Assembly: GCA_002189035.1 (NCBI GenBank) | Contig: NEEC01000125.1 | Location: 1 to 46,931 of the forward strand | DNA from: Utricularia gibba | Lineage: Eukaryota; Streptophyta; Magnoliopsida; Lamiales; Lentibulariaceae | Direction of reading: 5' to 3' | Length of the DNA: 46,931 nt | Shown: positions 1-11,900 of the stretch, piece by piece | Position numbering within the stretch: the stretch's first letter is position 1 | How the letters are laid out: every line of letters begins with the position of its first letter | Notes under the pieces: model-generated | The model's database searches: none | Seen by the model: the letters and a program-made list of their open reading frames with translations, nothing else | What the model was told of the DNA's origin: nothing | Translations under genes and position numbers: made by a program

Positions 1-49
1 GAATCATGGGGGTTTCTGTGCTGTCAGTAACATTTTATCTCGTCTGCAG

Positions 50-1487
50 CTCACGTATTTCTTCCCAAGGTATCACCATTGGTGATTCTCTATCCAACAA
101 TGTTGATGGAGATGAATCAACCTCTTCTAGTCCAGTCAGTCATCTTCCAGTGTCCCTCTCAATCTCATCAGTATCGGATGGCTCTATTTCACATTTTTCA
201 AGATTGAAAGATAGAATTTCTAGTTTGTGGTGGTATGCAATACGAAGATGGCACACAGTATGTACTTGCTGACTACTATTTGCATTGGGGGAAATTAGGA
301 AGTACAGAATAATGGATGAGTTTGGTTTTTAAGTTTTTCCTGTCCTCAATTGCATTTGGATGAGTTTCATCTCTTACAATGTAAAACAGTTGCTACCATT
401 GACCCGGGAAATGCTCATGTTGGCTCTCCGCACAAACCTCATGTTCTTCTATTTTGAAGGTCATCGGATCAGATACTTCTTTTCAGAGAAAGCATTATAT
501 GTTTTTGCTTACTCATCTATGTTTCATCCATATTTTGTTGGTCTCTTGCAGGCCTCTATTATCATATATCAAAAAGAGCTGCTGGGATACGTTATGTTTA
601 TGTAGGCAAACCTACAGATCAGAGGCCAAGGTTTTCTTAAACGTTAAGCCTTCAACATGGAAAAAAAACTTGTTTGCAGGCTTTTGATGAGTTGAATTTT
701 CCTATCAACACAATTTGCTCACTTGTGTAATATGTGCAATTTTATGAAGGTATCAAATCTTGGGCGTTTTTCTACTAGCTCAGCTTTGCATCATTGGTGC
801 TGAGTGGTTAAGGAGAAGCAATTTGTCCTCTGTCGCTGCTTCACTTCAGCAAACATCTACTGGAGCTTATCCACCTTCAGCAGGCTAGTGCTTTTTTTTA
901 ATAGAAATTCATCTGTGTTGACATGCTTTCCGCATCCCTTTCTGTTAGATGCAATGCCTTTTCACTCCTTTCTGTGTGATATTTGCTGTTACATTAGCAA
1001 TGACACACGGCTTTCAAATCACCATTGGCAGTTAGGGGCATTCCTGTTCTAACGAGGAGGGAAATCTCGTTGCTGAAGACTCTATAAAATCTGTGGGGAA
1101 TTCAGAATCCACCTCTACTTCCAGTGTATGGCGCCTTCCATCTCTTAATCCATGGCTTTGAATCACTCCACTACCAAATCAGTTCATGACAGTGATTCTA
1201 TTTCCCAGGCCCCCATCATCAGAACAAGCAAATGCACCCTCTGCTTGAGTAATCGTCAGCAGCCAACAGCCACTCCTGCGCCATGTATTTTGCTGGTATC
1301 ATCAGCAGCACTCTTTCTCTGTGTTGTATTCTTCCGCGTTTGTGATGGTTGATTGTGCTCTCTCTGGTTTGGTTGCTTCCGCAGGAACTGCATAATGGAA
1401 TGGTGTAACGAGAAGCCGGAATGCCCACTGTGTCGCTCTCCGGTGACGCATCCTTCTCTCGTTTGTCTCCATCACTCCGATTTCTGA
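50..1487 (+). CDS. PEX10: PEX10, peroxisomal RING-type E3 ubiquitin ligase (3' part)
   Basis: PEX10 is a peroxisomal membrane E3 ligase that acts with PEX2 and PEX12 to ubiquitinate the import receptor PEX5. The 5' end lies outside the window. Exons read from splice sites and family resemblance: 50-257, 390-459, 552-630, 750-883, 1032-1125, 1209-1295, 1385-1487. Exons 2-4 encode the membrane region (LMFFYFEG, YYHISKRAAGIRYVYVGKP, ILGVFLLAQLCIIGAEWL). Exon 6 starts the C3HC4 RING (SKCTLCLSNRQQPTATP) and the last exon completes it (NCIMEWCNEKPECPLC), ending HHSDF. Two frame breaks: one base missing near 1051, and two missing near 1280-1283 where the family has CGHVFCW. Each fits contraction of a short run, so I treat them as likely sequence errors. 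The intron after 883 has a GC donor. Identity is firm; whether the gene is intact is less certain. Confidence 0.88.
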
Positions 1488-1703
1488 GGGCGGTTCCCTC
1501 TGTTGTTTACACAGTTTCCCATTAGGGCTCGTTCTAATGATAAATATAATTTTTAAAATGAAATATATATTAAACCCTTTTTTGGAATAAATAATTAAAA
1601 GGCGCGTATTATTATTAAAAAAAGAGAGATAGCGTTTGGTTGGCGGAAAACAACATGACGCAGCTTATCTTCTCGACGCGGGATGAAAGCAGGGATAGAA
1701 CAA

Positions 1704-2622
1704 ATGGCAGTTGCCTCCGCCGCCGTCGCTTGGAGCAGCGTCTCCGTTCAGAACAGTCTGATCAGACTTCACTACTGCGTTTCGGATATTTCGTATCGGC
1801 GTCGCGGAACTCTGAAATTGAGGAATTCCGGTGACGATGGCGTCGCGGCCGTTGAATCGGAGTCTAATTTGCCGGAGGAAGTTCCGAAAATCACCCGCCC
1901 GTCGTTGATTTCCGCAATCAACGTGGAAAAGCCTTGCGCCGCATCGGTATTCTCGAAATTTTGATCCGGTTTCTAATTCGCTCCTGCAATCGATGGTTCA
2001 CGCAGTAGAATTGCAGCAATTACGGATGCCGATCACTACGGGAGGCTCGATCTTCGCAGCGGATGCGCAACCGATGAGGTCGTAGTTTCTAATTTTACTC
2101 CCATTTTTTTTCAAAATTCCACCAACTGATGCCTGTATTCAGGTTGAGGTTGCCTACCGGAACAAAGTAATGGAGGCAATGAACAGAGGCTTAGAGGAAG
2201 AAGATCTCAACAAGGAGCTCGATCTGTTGAAGGTTTTGTCAATTCCCTAATCGGCAAAGCAAATTTCATAGATAGACATAAGATTTGAAGTCTTTAGGAA
2301 TCGTATACCATTTTGTCGACGGCGGAAGAGAGGAGACTCTACGATTGGAGTTTGGCTCGGAACATGAATGCAGATAGATATGTTTGGCCTTTTGAGCTTG
2401 ATTCGACTCCGACCTCCTCCGGCGACCCTCCTCCTGAGGTACCACCCCGGTCATGTCATGGATTAATGTTTCAATCAGATTGCCCCTCCACGAGCGCCGT
2501 ATCACTACCATCGAGTTCCTTTTCAGGAGCCGGAGGACGAAGCGCCGACAAGGATCGTCGGATACATTCTTCTAGGTTGGGTGTTACTCTCGTTTGCTCT
2601 CTTGATCGCTTTCGACATTTAG
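1704..2622 (+). CDS. NDHU: NDHU, chloroplast NDH complex subunit U
   Basis: NdhU is a nuclear-encoded subunit of the ferredoxin-binding part of the chloroplast NADH dehydrogenase-like complex, which runs cyclic electron flow at the thylakoid. Exons: 1704-1946, 2017-2078, 2143-2232, 2298-2438, 2527-2622, all bounded by GT-AG. The first 45-60 residues are Ser/Ala/Arg-rich and look like a plastid transit peptide. The J-like core follows (AITDADHYGRL, then AYRNKVMEAMNRGLEEEDL), then ERRLYDWSLARN and DRYVWPFELD. One transmembrane helix (IVGYILLGWVLLSFALLIAF) ends the protein. Exon 1 lacks one base near 1930 (a G in VEKALRRI); adding it gives 210 residues. The second ATG (1704) is preferred because MAVAS starts a typical transit peptide; the ATG at 1683 is in the same frame. 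The gene follows PEX10 after only 216 bases. Confidence 0.88.
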
Positions 2623-2719
2623 GCCAATCCTCCTCTCCTCCAAGCAGCATGTGACTTTTTCTTTGACAAGATGAAAAATATAGCCGTTGTTATTTGTACG
2701 CGGAATCGATGGCCCAGAT

Positions 2720-2770
2720 ATCCCACATCGGCTACGCAAATAGTTCATTGGGAATTTCAGCCACTATAAA
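2720..2770 (+). promoter_or_regulatory. U5 snRNA promoter: USE and TATA box
   Basis: The plant snRNA upstream sequence element (consensus RTCCCACATCG) is matched exactly at 2720-2730 as ATCCCACATCG. A TATA box (TATAAA) lies at 2765-2770. The gap of 34 bases is the spacing known for RNA polymerase II plant snRNA genes; polymerase III types such as U6 use about 10 bases less. Transcription should start about 30 bases after the TATA box, at about 2800. Confidence 0.85.
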
Positions 2771-2800
2771 ATCCCCAATTGCATCCCCACTTACACATAA

Positions 2801-2916
2801 CAGCTGCGAGATAAGCACAAAGCGAACTATTCTTTCGCCTTTTACTAAAGAATACCGTGTGCTTGTCTCACCACGCAGCATACCCCAATTTTTGGAGGGC
2901 TTTTCACAAAGGCCCT
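2801..2916 (+). ncRNA. U5: U5 spliceosomal snRNA
   Basis: U5 snRNA holds the two exons in place during splicing within the U5 and U4/U6.U5 snRNPs. The invariant loop 1 (CGCCTTTTACT) is at 2836-2846, flanked by a perfect stem (ATTCTTT / AAAGAAT) and by AAGCACA / TGTGCTT further out. A basal stem pairs CTGCG near 2804 with CGCAG near 2875. The Sm-binding site AATTTTTGG is at 2887-2895, followed by a terminal hairpin (AGGGC 2896-2900 with GCCCT 2912-2916). Promoter elements lie upstream and a 3' box lies just downstream, so this looks like a functional gene and not a retro-copy. Exact ends are inferred. Confidence 0.92.
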
Positions 2917-2923
2917 GTAATTC

Positions 2924-2930
2924 AGTTCAA
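2924..2930 (+). terminator. snRNA 3' box
   Basis: AGTTCAA matches the core AGTNNAA of the plant snRNA 3' processing box. It starts eight bases after the terminal hairpin of U5, with a CA dinucleotide at 2923-2924. It would direct 3'-end formation of the U5 transcript. Confidence 0.65.
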
Positions 2931-3691
2931 CAAGTTTTTCCATTCATGATGGGAATTGTGACCAATGAGAGACAATTTAAACTTATCCTTCAACAACCAA
3001 ATGACGAGGTAGGTCCGTGTGGGTTTGTCGGTTTAGCTTCTTGGGTGTGAAGTGGAATCCAGTTGATAATACTTTTTTTTTCTGAGAGGTTTCGCAAAAC
3101 GCAGCAGCGGCATGTGTGTGCGAGGCTTGTCGCGCAGGCGGCAGAGTTTTCAGAGCAGCTTTTTTCCACATAACTTCGAAAAGGTCTTCGTCTGTGTTGG
3201 CAGGCACTCACATGTGCGGTCGGCCCCGACGACGTCGTTTTCACACTTTGTAATCATCATTCTCATTCCCTGCTTGGCTGGTTTTTATCTATCTTTCTTA
3301 TTATTGTTTTATCTTTCGTTTGTATTACAGGAAAGCACTACTTCACCACACCACCACCGATGCTAACGAGACACTGGGTGTTGCCGTACGCAACACCACG
3401 GTGAACCCCTCAACTAATCAGGTAATTAGACCAAGATCATTATCATTGGTGCAAGAAAAGAGTATCATCACATCTTTGTGCTTCTTCTGTACGTGGGATT
3501 TGATCCATAGCTCTGACTAAACATGAGTTTTTCCTCATTTCTAAGGTGGTCATCGCTTTGAGTTCTAATATAACAACACCGAGTGCTCCACATTTGGATA
3601 CTGTCCCATCTCGATAATAATATGAATAAGTTTGCTGCAAGATCCATGAGTATGGGGAACTCGGGTTTCTGGGTTCTCAAGCATTGTTCTT
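2931..3691. other. Intergenic, no gene recognised
   Basis: This stretch lies between U5 and the 3' end of the trihelix-like gene. It holds an exon-like piece at about 3331-3420 bounded by ACAG and GTAATT, but no frame matched a family I know. An ACGACGTCGTTT-type promoter word is at about 3226-3238. The last part (about 3500-3691) is probably the 3' untranslated region of the minus-strand gene. Confidence 0.4.
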
Positions 3692-4794
3692 TTATGTAGA
3701 GGAGAAGTTGAATTTGTGGCCGGTTAATTTCTCCAGGTAAGAAACAATGGCAGCTTCTCTGTTATCAGCTAGTCTCTTCTCTCGAGCTCTTGCCTTGGCT
3801 TCCTTCTCGAACCTCGCCATTTCTTGAACTCGCCACTCCTCTTCCCTCGCGCGTCTCTCTTCATCCAGTCTCTCGATCATCTCCGTGAACTTGTTGTTCA
3901 GAATCTCCTGATGACTCATCATCTGCTTCACTAGCTTACCGAAAAACTCAGCCATCGGAGGGATCACTTCTCTGTACTCACTCCTCCTCTTTCTCCTCTT
4001 CTTCTTCCTCGCGTTCGAGCCTTCTTCTAAGTCCTCCTCTTCGTTCTCTCCAGCCGTGGCATCGGAGCCTTGATCCGGCTGGGCCGCGTTTGCCGATGGG
4101 AGGCTTTTGTATATGGCTTCCAACTCCCCGAACTGTACTCTGCCCGTGGCATGGCTTTGTGCCTGTGCGCCGACTGCTTCACTGTCTTCATTGGATGCGT
4201 CTGCTGCAAGAGGCTCCCTAAAAGCAATGCAACGGGGCAATTCAGATTAGGGAGTTTGTCTCTTTGTTGTGTACAAAAACCAAATCTAATCAACGTGATC
4301 CTTTTTGTCCTAAGCGATTCCTTCATGGATTCTCCAACCCAAAAGAAGCAAGCATAATCATCATATATTCTCATACACTATGCATTATGCAGAAGAGAAC
4401 AATTACCAAAAGGGTTGGTGTAGTTTAATCCCGAATTGAAAGTCCCAAAGGAGGGTCTCGTCTCCGCAACTCCACTCTCTTTAAGCTCGTTGGGAGAACA
4501 AAATTCGTTCAACCCAAGCCTGAAGTTGACGGCGGGGAAATAAGGCGCCGCCGTGCCGGCAGCGGTGGCGCTTCCGGATCCTCCAGCGACGAAGTTCTGC
4601 GGGAGGAAATGGTGGTGGTTCTGGAAGAGGTGATGGTGGGTTGTGGGCTGCATTGAGTGGATCTGGTGAACAATGTGTGTCTGGTTCATCCACACGACGA
4701 CCGGTGCTGATGATTCGGGTGGGTTCTGCGGCTCCTCAGGCTCGAAACCGGGTTGGGTCGTGGATCTTTCCATACCGTAGCGATAATTCCTCAT
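3692..4794 (-). CDS. Trihelix/GT-2-like protein lacking the DNA-binding domain
   Basis: Two exons on the minus strand, 4794-4407 and 4203-3692, joined by a 203-base intron (donor G|GTAATT, acceptor CTTGCAG|CA) that keeps frame and gives 299 residues. The acceptor 13 bases upstream would break the frame. The second exon resembles the C-terminal half of trihelix factors: ELEAIY as at the end of a trihelix domain, an acidic stretch, a basic KKKRRKRR signal, then AEFFGKLVKQMMSHQE and a long charged coiled coil ending ADNREAAIVSYLEKLTG. The N-terminal half is His/Gln/Ala-rich. The Myb-like trihelix domain (about 85 residues) expected before ELEAIY is absent, and the intron is too short to hide it. 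The start is the first in-frame ATG; a longer open frame upstream has none. It could be an internally deleted member or a family I do not know. Confidence 0.6.
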
Positions 4795-5426
4795 CGCAGC
4801 AGCAGCACCAGAAGAGGAGGGAAGAAGAAGCTGAAGAGATTGGGGATTTTGAAGAGCTCTTCCTCCCACACACTGCGGTGGCGCCTTTCTTTCTTCCCTG
4901 TTGTTGTGATGGTGTCACCTTCCGAGAAGATAAAAAAGCAATAACCCCGTGGGTGTGTGTGTAGGCAGTCGTCAGTCAGGTTCCATATATTTTTCTACTT
5001 CAGAGGACATGTTATTTTGTACTTCAAAAACAATTAAAATAATCACAACTTGCATCTATCCATTTTATGCGTCTCAGAACAATCAAGAATTTCATCCCAT
5101 TTCCCCAACAACACACACTAACTATCAAGAAGACGTAAAACTGGGTAAGCTGTGAGTAAAGCGGAAAATGGCGTCATCGTGTTGGGTACGAAGACGATGA
5201 AAAAGCCAAGGGTTTCGTGGAGGGGTGGAAGGGAAGAAGGACAAGGGGCACGTGTGCGAATGCGGGTGATAAGAAGGTAAACATTAAACCCTCGTTACCC
5301 AAAAGAATTGAATGTAAATGGTGGCGCACGTGAATGGATGGATGGGGAGCCCCGTCCCTTTCACCCCATTCATTCTTATTTCCCTAAATGCCCTAAAAAT
5401 CTCTAATGGTTATGTACTCTTTTTTA
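4795..5426. promoter_or_regulatory. Upstream region of the trihelix-like gene
   Basis: This is 5' sequence of the minus-strand trihelix-like gene. It holds a short GT-rich run (about 4949-4962) and ordinary mixed-composition DNA. No TATA box or coding exon could be fixed with confidence. Confidence 0.35.
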
Positions 5427-5840
5427 GGTAGTGTTTAGTTGGGGTATAAGGGGGATTAATTAATGGGTATTAGATATTAATGTGTTTATTTGTGGTTTAT
5501 ATATCCTGGATTATACGTAAATTTGATAAATTTTTGTTGGTGGGATTATATAAAATAACCACACCCCATTACTTTACTTAATCCCATGATATGATTTTAT
5601 CAAATTAACTTTATCTTACACCTATATTTATTTTTAAAAAAAAAATTCAATTCAAAAAGTATTTTAGTAATTATCTTTTTTAATCTCATATATTTTAACG
5701 TCATCAACAACATAGTATAACATAATCTCATATTAACTAACCAAACACAATAAAAAATGATATTTTATCCTATTCTACTTCATTAATCCTCATTAATATA
5801 AAATCACTCATCATATTACTGTCAATTAAACACACCCTTA
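5427..5840. mobile_element. MITE-like foldback element
   Basis: The left end (GTGTTTAGTTGGGG) and the right end (AATTAAACACACCCTTA) form an imperfect terminal inverted repeat of the GTGTTTRGTT type common in plant MITEs. Inner parts also fold back, for example AATTTGATAAA near 5521 with TTTATCAAATT near 5596. A target-site duplication could not be fixed, so the borders are approximate. Confidence 0.4.
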
Positions 5841-8800
5841 CTATTTTATCATTTGATAAGTCCTAACCGGATAAAAAACTAATTTGACTTAAAATTGGGT
5901 ATTAAACAAACAATCTGACATTGAAAAATGAAAGTAAAATAATTTAATATATGCAATTTTTCAAATTATTATTATTAATTGAATTAATTTGTTAATGTGA
6001 TCTATATTTTTTGTATATTTGAATTTTACTTATGTTTATTTAATTAATCGAATTCTTAATTTCAAAATTTTATCACCATCATCCTTGGCAATGTGATGCG
6101 TGAGGATGCACCGGCGAGCGACAATAGATAGTGATCGATGGAGGATGGCAATGGGTGGGTGGTAATTTGAATATAAATTAAGATTGATAATGAATACCAA
6201 TTTTACCAAATAATAAAACAATATAAATTGATATTGTTTGGTTTTTTAAATTTAATTATGCCAACCAAATGGTGTAAACTGCATATGCAATTCTCCCAAC
6301 TCTTTCCAGGGCCCGTGGGCGAAACTTCAACTAAGAAAAGCCCATTTTGGAATATTGGGCCAGCCCATTTTCAATGGATAAACTCAAGTACGACTATTCA
6401 TCCTCTAGTACAAAAGTCGTACGTTGCTCGTATACATTTGTCAACGAAATTCTAACCTTGCTCATTTTTTTGTTTATTTTCTCAGAAAAAAAACCCACAT
6501 TTGTTTTTGTTGGCCGTAATAGTGTTTTCATTTTTCTATAAGTGATATAATAATTTTTATTTTTCATAATACAAAGTAAATGGTGTTTGGTAACAATAAA
6601 AAAAATATATTACATACACTTTTTAAATTAAGGGATAACGTGTGTGTGTGTAGAAGATAATATAATAAACAATGACTATAGATCATATGACAACAAAACT
6701 TTAATATGTGTGAATAATGCATGTAATGCTTGGAATCAGTACGTTATACTTTAGCCGAATGAAGAATGTAGAAATTTTATTGGAATCACTTAGAGTGATG
6801 ATCTAACGATATTTTATTCTTAATGAAATCAAATGGAGAATCAAGAATGGTTATACAAAGAGTGTTAATGAAAATCAAAATGGAATGTTTGAAATCAGTT
6901 CATTATGCTATAATTGAACATAAAAAGGTAGAATTTTGTTGGAATTTTATTGGAAGGATGATATAATGATATGTTATGATCTTAATGAAGTCAACATAAT
7001 AATGGAGATTATTCATACACTATTACACAAATGGATTGTTTGATAGCAAAGTATTAGCATGCTTAAGAATATAATTTTAAGCATATGAATGATATACATC
7101 TAACTAAGACTCCTCTTTATTTATATATATTACTCATATATCAAAAAATGAGTATGTCAATATATAATTATATAAAGTTAATATATGTATTAATCAATCA
7201 AATAATGATGTATGTGTAAATTTAGGTATATATTTTATATTCACTTATTAAATAACCCGAGAAAATACCACCGAAAATCAAAACAATTATAAAAGTTATC
7301 CCGTAGATGAGTTATTTAGAATCGGAAAAAAAATGAATATTTATCATTATAACTATTAAAAGAAATTATAATTTATGAAGCACTAATGAATACAAATATA
7401 AGAAACAAATATATTTGATGAGATAAGCTGGTATAATTGAATAATTAATTTACTAAATATTTTAAGAAATTATATAAATTAAATCTCATTTTAAATTTAT
7501 AATTACAATTAATTATACCTGGTGATTTTATCATTAAAAAAAAAAAATATTTATTAATAGAAAAATGCATACTTCTTAATTTTTTTTGTTTTGAAAGGAA
7601 TGAAAAATAAGGGTTCAATTTTTTGAATTTCATATTCTCCTATGAAACATGATGAATATCGAATATCCGAGAAATGATGATAATCCGGATGAAAGACAAT
7701 TCCTTAAATGCCCTTCCCAGCCGGCTCCCTGAAGCTTGACCCCCGGTCTATAAAAATGAACTAATGGGAAGTCCAAGGTCAACCCTGGTTAATAATTTAA
7801 ATCTTGGAGTAGGACCCACATAATTAGAATAGAGTATTCAATTTATAAGATTCTAATGGATATGGATCCACAAAATCGATATTTGATGATAAGTATCATT
7901 TAAATTTTAATATTGATAATTAAATATTTATAACTTTTTTACTATCAAAAAAATAAAAAATTGCAATGAATATGCACTTTTATTATTGGAAAACAAAATT
8001 TTACAAAAAAAATTGTAAATAAAATGAAGAAAAGAGAAATTATTTAAATTTAGCAGATAGGTAAAATTGTAATCGATTAAACCAAAACTCTGGTTTCAGT
8101 TCAAAATTGTATTTTTCATATGATCCCATTATGAAAAAAACTGTCAAAAAACATTATTTTTACTAACATCCATATATTGTAAGTGCCTAGAAAAAAGTTG
8201 ATATTTTTGAGAATGTTTTAATATACTCATAATAATTTTTATGAACCTTGAAGAAATTTAAAAAAAACATTGTGCTTCTAAAACATACACAATGGCTAAT
8301 GTGGGTGAGTGGAATAGAAATTTGAATCAAATTTGATATCAAATCGTGATTTATGAAAATGTTTTGGAAGGCATCACAACACTAGAGGTGGGTTTATTTT
8401 TTGTATATTTCAAGTTTTTAATATATTCACGAAAATGTAGCTCTGAAGCGCTGTTCTTCAGAGTTCGTTTCGAATGAGATGGGCCATGTTTTGATCAGGG
8501 GAGCAGACGATGTCGTTTTGGCATTTTCTAATTTTTTGTTTTTTTTTGCTTTTCTTTTTCTGAGATGCGGAAGAAGAGATTGGATATTAAAAAAGTAAAA
8601 AGAGAAACAAAAAGGGCCGAGGGATAAAAAAAAAAAAAAAAGCTCGTCTGCAGCGGCTCGTTTCCTGGAAGAATTCTTGAAGAAAGTCAAGGTCACTACT
8701 CTTGGGATCTGGTTCATTTTTTCTGTGAAGAGGGCGCACTGATTCCGCCGATCTGATTCAGTTCGGCCGCAAAAAGTGTGTTTTTATACGTGGAAATTGT

Positions 8801-8927
8801 CTGGGTAATTGCTGGTTTTTCGCTGTTCAGTTTCTTGGAATCCCGAAGGGTAATGCAAATCTGCGATTTTTTTTTTTTCAGTTACTCGTAGTGCTGGGAA
8901 GTAGTCCGTGGTTTCTTCTCCGTGTGT
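5841..8927. other. AT-rich intergenic region and SLOMO upstream region
   Basis: Mostly AT-rich DNA with no gene. A cluster of GGCCC/TGGGCC words stands out at about 6308-6368, like the site II elements of plant promoters, but nothing coding follows. From about 8430 composition becomes balanced; this is probably the promoter and 5' untranslated region of the F-box/LRR gene. Confidence 0.45.
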
Positions 8928-11900
8928 ATGAGGATTAGGTGCTTACTATTTTCCTGCTTTGGGGGCAGAGGAGAAAATTTATTTTCTTTTATCATTGGTT
9001 ATTTGCGTCGTTACCACCTTGCTGGTAAGCGGAACGGGTTGAAGGAGAGGGTAGTTTTGGGTGATGAATGTGAGGACATGGATGAAAATTCTGGATTCCG
9101 TCTTCGGGTGGTGATGCCGAGGGGTTGATCTGAATGAAGGGCTTTTTCTGATCCGGAAATGAGTCTTGCCGATGGGGATTTCAGCAATTGGATAATTCAG
9201 TTGCAATCTAGGCAGGGTGTTGTTGATGGGGTGAGGGAGGAAAGAAGATGCTAGCGTCAATGTGGGTTTGAGTGATGAGTCATCATCTTCCTTGGCGACA
9301 GCAATTACAATGGGAACAGAGCATTGTGAGCGTGATAACAAACGGAGTAAAACTCATTCTTTATCACTGTAAGACACCCGATTTCGCTTTCCATTTTATC
9401 AAACTCAGATTTTATCATCTTCGCATAATTAGGAAAAAAAAGATCAAATTATACTGTGTTGTTTCTATTGTTTCCCATATTCTTTTCCCGAGAAATGAAC
9501 ATAAGTTGTTGCACAACCTGATTTTCGTCTCTCTTGTTCACCATGAGCAATACTCAGTCATATTTTTTTCACAGGGAATGGGGCGAAAGGATTTGTAGTG
9601 CATCCATTACCCCTGTTTAGTGAATGCGATAACTGAGGTGGATACTAATTTGGGTGATCATGTTATTCCCATGGATAACAGTGGGATTAATGGAGATCCC
9701 ATGTTCCAGGATGATTCAGATGTTAGGATGGACCTTACTGATGACTTGCTGCATATGGTTGGTGTAACCCGTCCAACTCTCTACTCATTATCCTATTGTC
9801 TTGGGCTAACTATCCTGCTTATCTGTGAACTTATACAGGTATTCAGTTTCTTGAACCACAGTGACCTTTGCCGTGCGGCAATTGTTTGCAGGCAGTGGCG
9901 GGATGCTAGTACCCATGAGGATTTATGGCGTTACTTAAATTTTGAGGGTCGATCCATATCTGTACCGCAGTGTGAGTGTTGCATGATTTCTCTTTAATTT
10001 TTCCTAAATAAATTAAGTAAGCGAACCTGAATTCTTATTTAACTAAATTCGTTATCTTATAGAATTGATCAGGTGCAAGATGCATGACACTGATATTGAT
10101 ATGGATGTTTGAGTGCCAATATATAGTTTCTTATTTTTCCTCATCCAAAAAGTTTGTTAATTATTTTGTTTATGTTGGAGCTATTTATTGCCCAAGACAT
10201 GTGTCGAATATAGTTCATTTGTTCCTAAGCTTTGATTTTTTTTTTTTCTGAAATTCTGTTCAAGAACTAATCTTTTTAGTGGCTTTGATGTATAGTTGAA
10301 GTGATTTGTCGAAGGTACCCCAAGGCTTCTGCTGTTAATGTCTATGGCGTGCCTAATATGTATAACTTGTTGATGGAAGCTGCCGCCTCATTGAGGTATT
10401 TTTTACCGTAGAATGGATAGTTTATGTTGATTTACGAATTCCAAGGCATTTATGCCTTTTTTTTGTTCTCAGAAACCTTGAGGTTCTAACTCTTGGGAAG
10501 GGCCAGATAGATGAACCCTTTTTCCAAGTCTTGTGTGAATGCCAGGCGTTGAGATGTTTAATAATCAATGACGCTACTTTGGGTAATGGATTTCAAGAAA
10601 TTATGGTTTTCCATAGTCGATTACATGATCTTCAGATAGTGAAATGCCGCCTGTCACGGATCTCAATCAGGTTTCATTGAAATATTTCATTAGTTCCAAT
10701 GCTATCCCTTTCTAGAATAAAGATACATCTATCCTTGCAGGTGCCCCAAGCTTGAAACATTGTCCCTGAAACGCAGCTCTATGCCACAGGCCACTCTCAA
10801 TTGTCCTACTCTGCGCGAACTTGATTTGGCATCATGTCACAAGATGTCAGATGCTGCAATACGCTCTGCAGCAACTTCGTGCCCATTGTTGGAATCCTTA
10901 GATGTGTCCAACTGTTCATGTTTTAGTGATGAGACACTTCGTGATATTTCTGTTTCATGTGGAAGTCTTCATTCGCTCAATGCTTCATATTGCCCTAACA
11001 TATCTCTTGAAGTACGTTTTTATTTATTCAATCTCTATTTTTCTTTCAAGAAAACGAAGGATCATAATTTTCTCCAGTCAAATTACATCTTATTATTTAC
11101 TTTATCCTTTGAAGTCTGTGAGACTGCCAGTGCTGACCGTGCTAAAGCTTCATAGCTGCGAGGGTATAACATCAGCTTCAATGGCTGCTGTTGCGTATAG
11201 CTATATGCTCGAGGTTTGATTGCGCTGCTCAAGCATTTCTTTGTGCCTACTGTTTTTAATTTTTTCCAGAAGTTTAGCAAAATCTGATTTTTCTCATGTA
11301 ACATATCTTCTATAGGTCCTTGAGCTTGACAATTGCAATTTGTTGGTATCATTGTCATTGGATCTACCACGATTGAAGTGTATACGGCTCGTACATTGCC
11401 GCAAGTCTGTTCTAATTTTCATTGCTGGCCTTAAAAATTTACTCGCTGTTTGGATGAACTGAAACCTTTTTTTTATTCTTTCAGATTCGCTGATCTAAAT
11501 TTAAGAAGTAATATGCTGTCATCAGTTAATATTTCCAATTGTCCTTCCCTACTGAAAATAAGTATCACATCCCATGCACTGAAGGTAAACTTCATATTGT
11601 CACTCGCATATCCTCACACACACAAAATTGACATGTATCCATTCATTGAGGCAAATGTATTGAATTTATTTGCAGAGATTAGTCTTGCAAAAGCAAGAAA
11701 GTCTAAGAACCTTGATACTGCAATGCCGTTCCTTGGAAGAGGTTGACCTCACTGAGTGTGAATCTCTAACGAATTCCATCTGCGAGGTTTTCAGTACAGG
11801 AGGAGGTTGCCCTTTGTTAAAATCATTGCTTCTTGACAGCTGCGAGGTACATCACACGATTTCTATCCCAAATTTCAAAATTTCTTTCCATTAATTATTT

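Noticed and set aside
2694-3050. Open frame of 118 codons
   Set aside because: It lies over the USE, TATA, U5 snRNA and 3' box; the RNA signals are exact and the protein matches nothing I know.
4027-4374. Other frames across the trihelix-like intron
   Set aside because: They need the frame-breaking acceptor near 4216 or read through the intron; the CTTGCAG acceptor gives a clean join.
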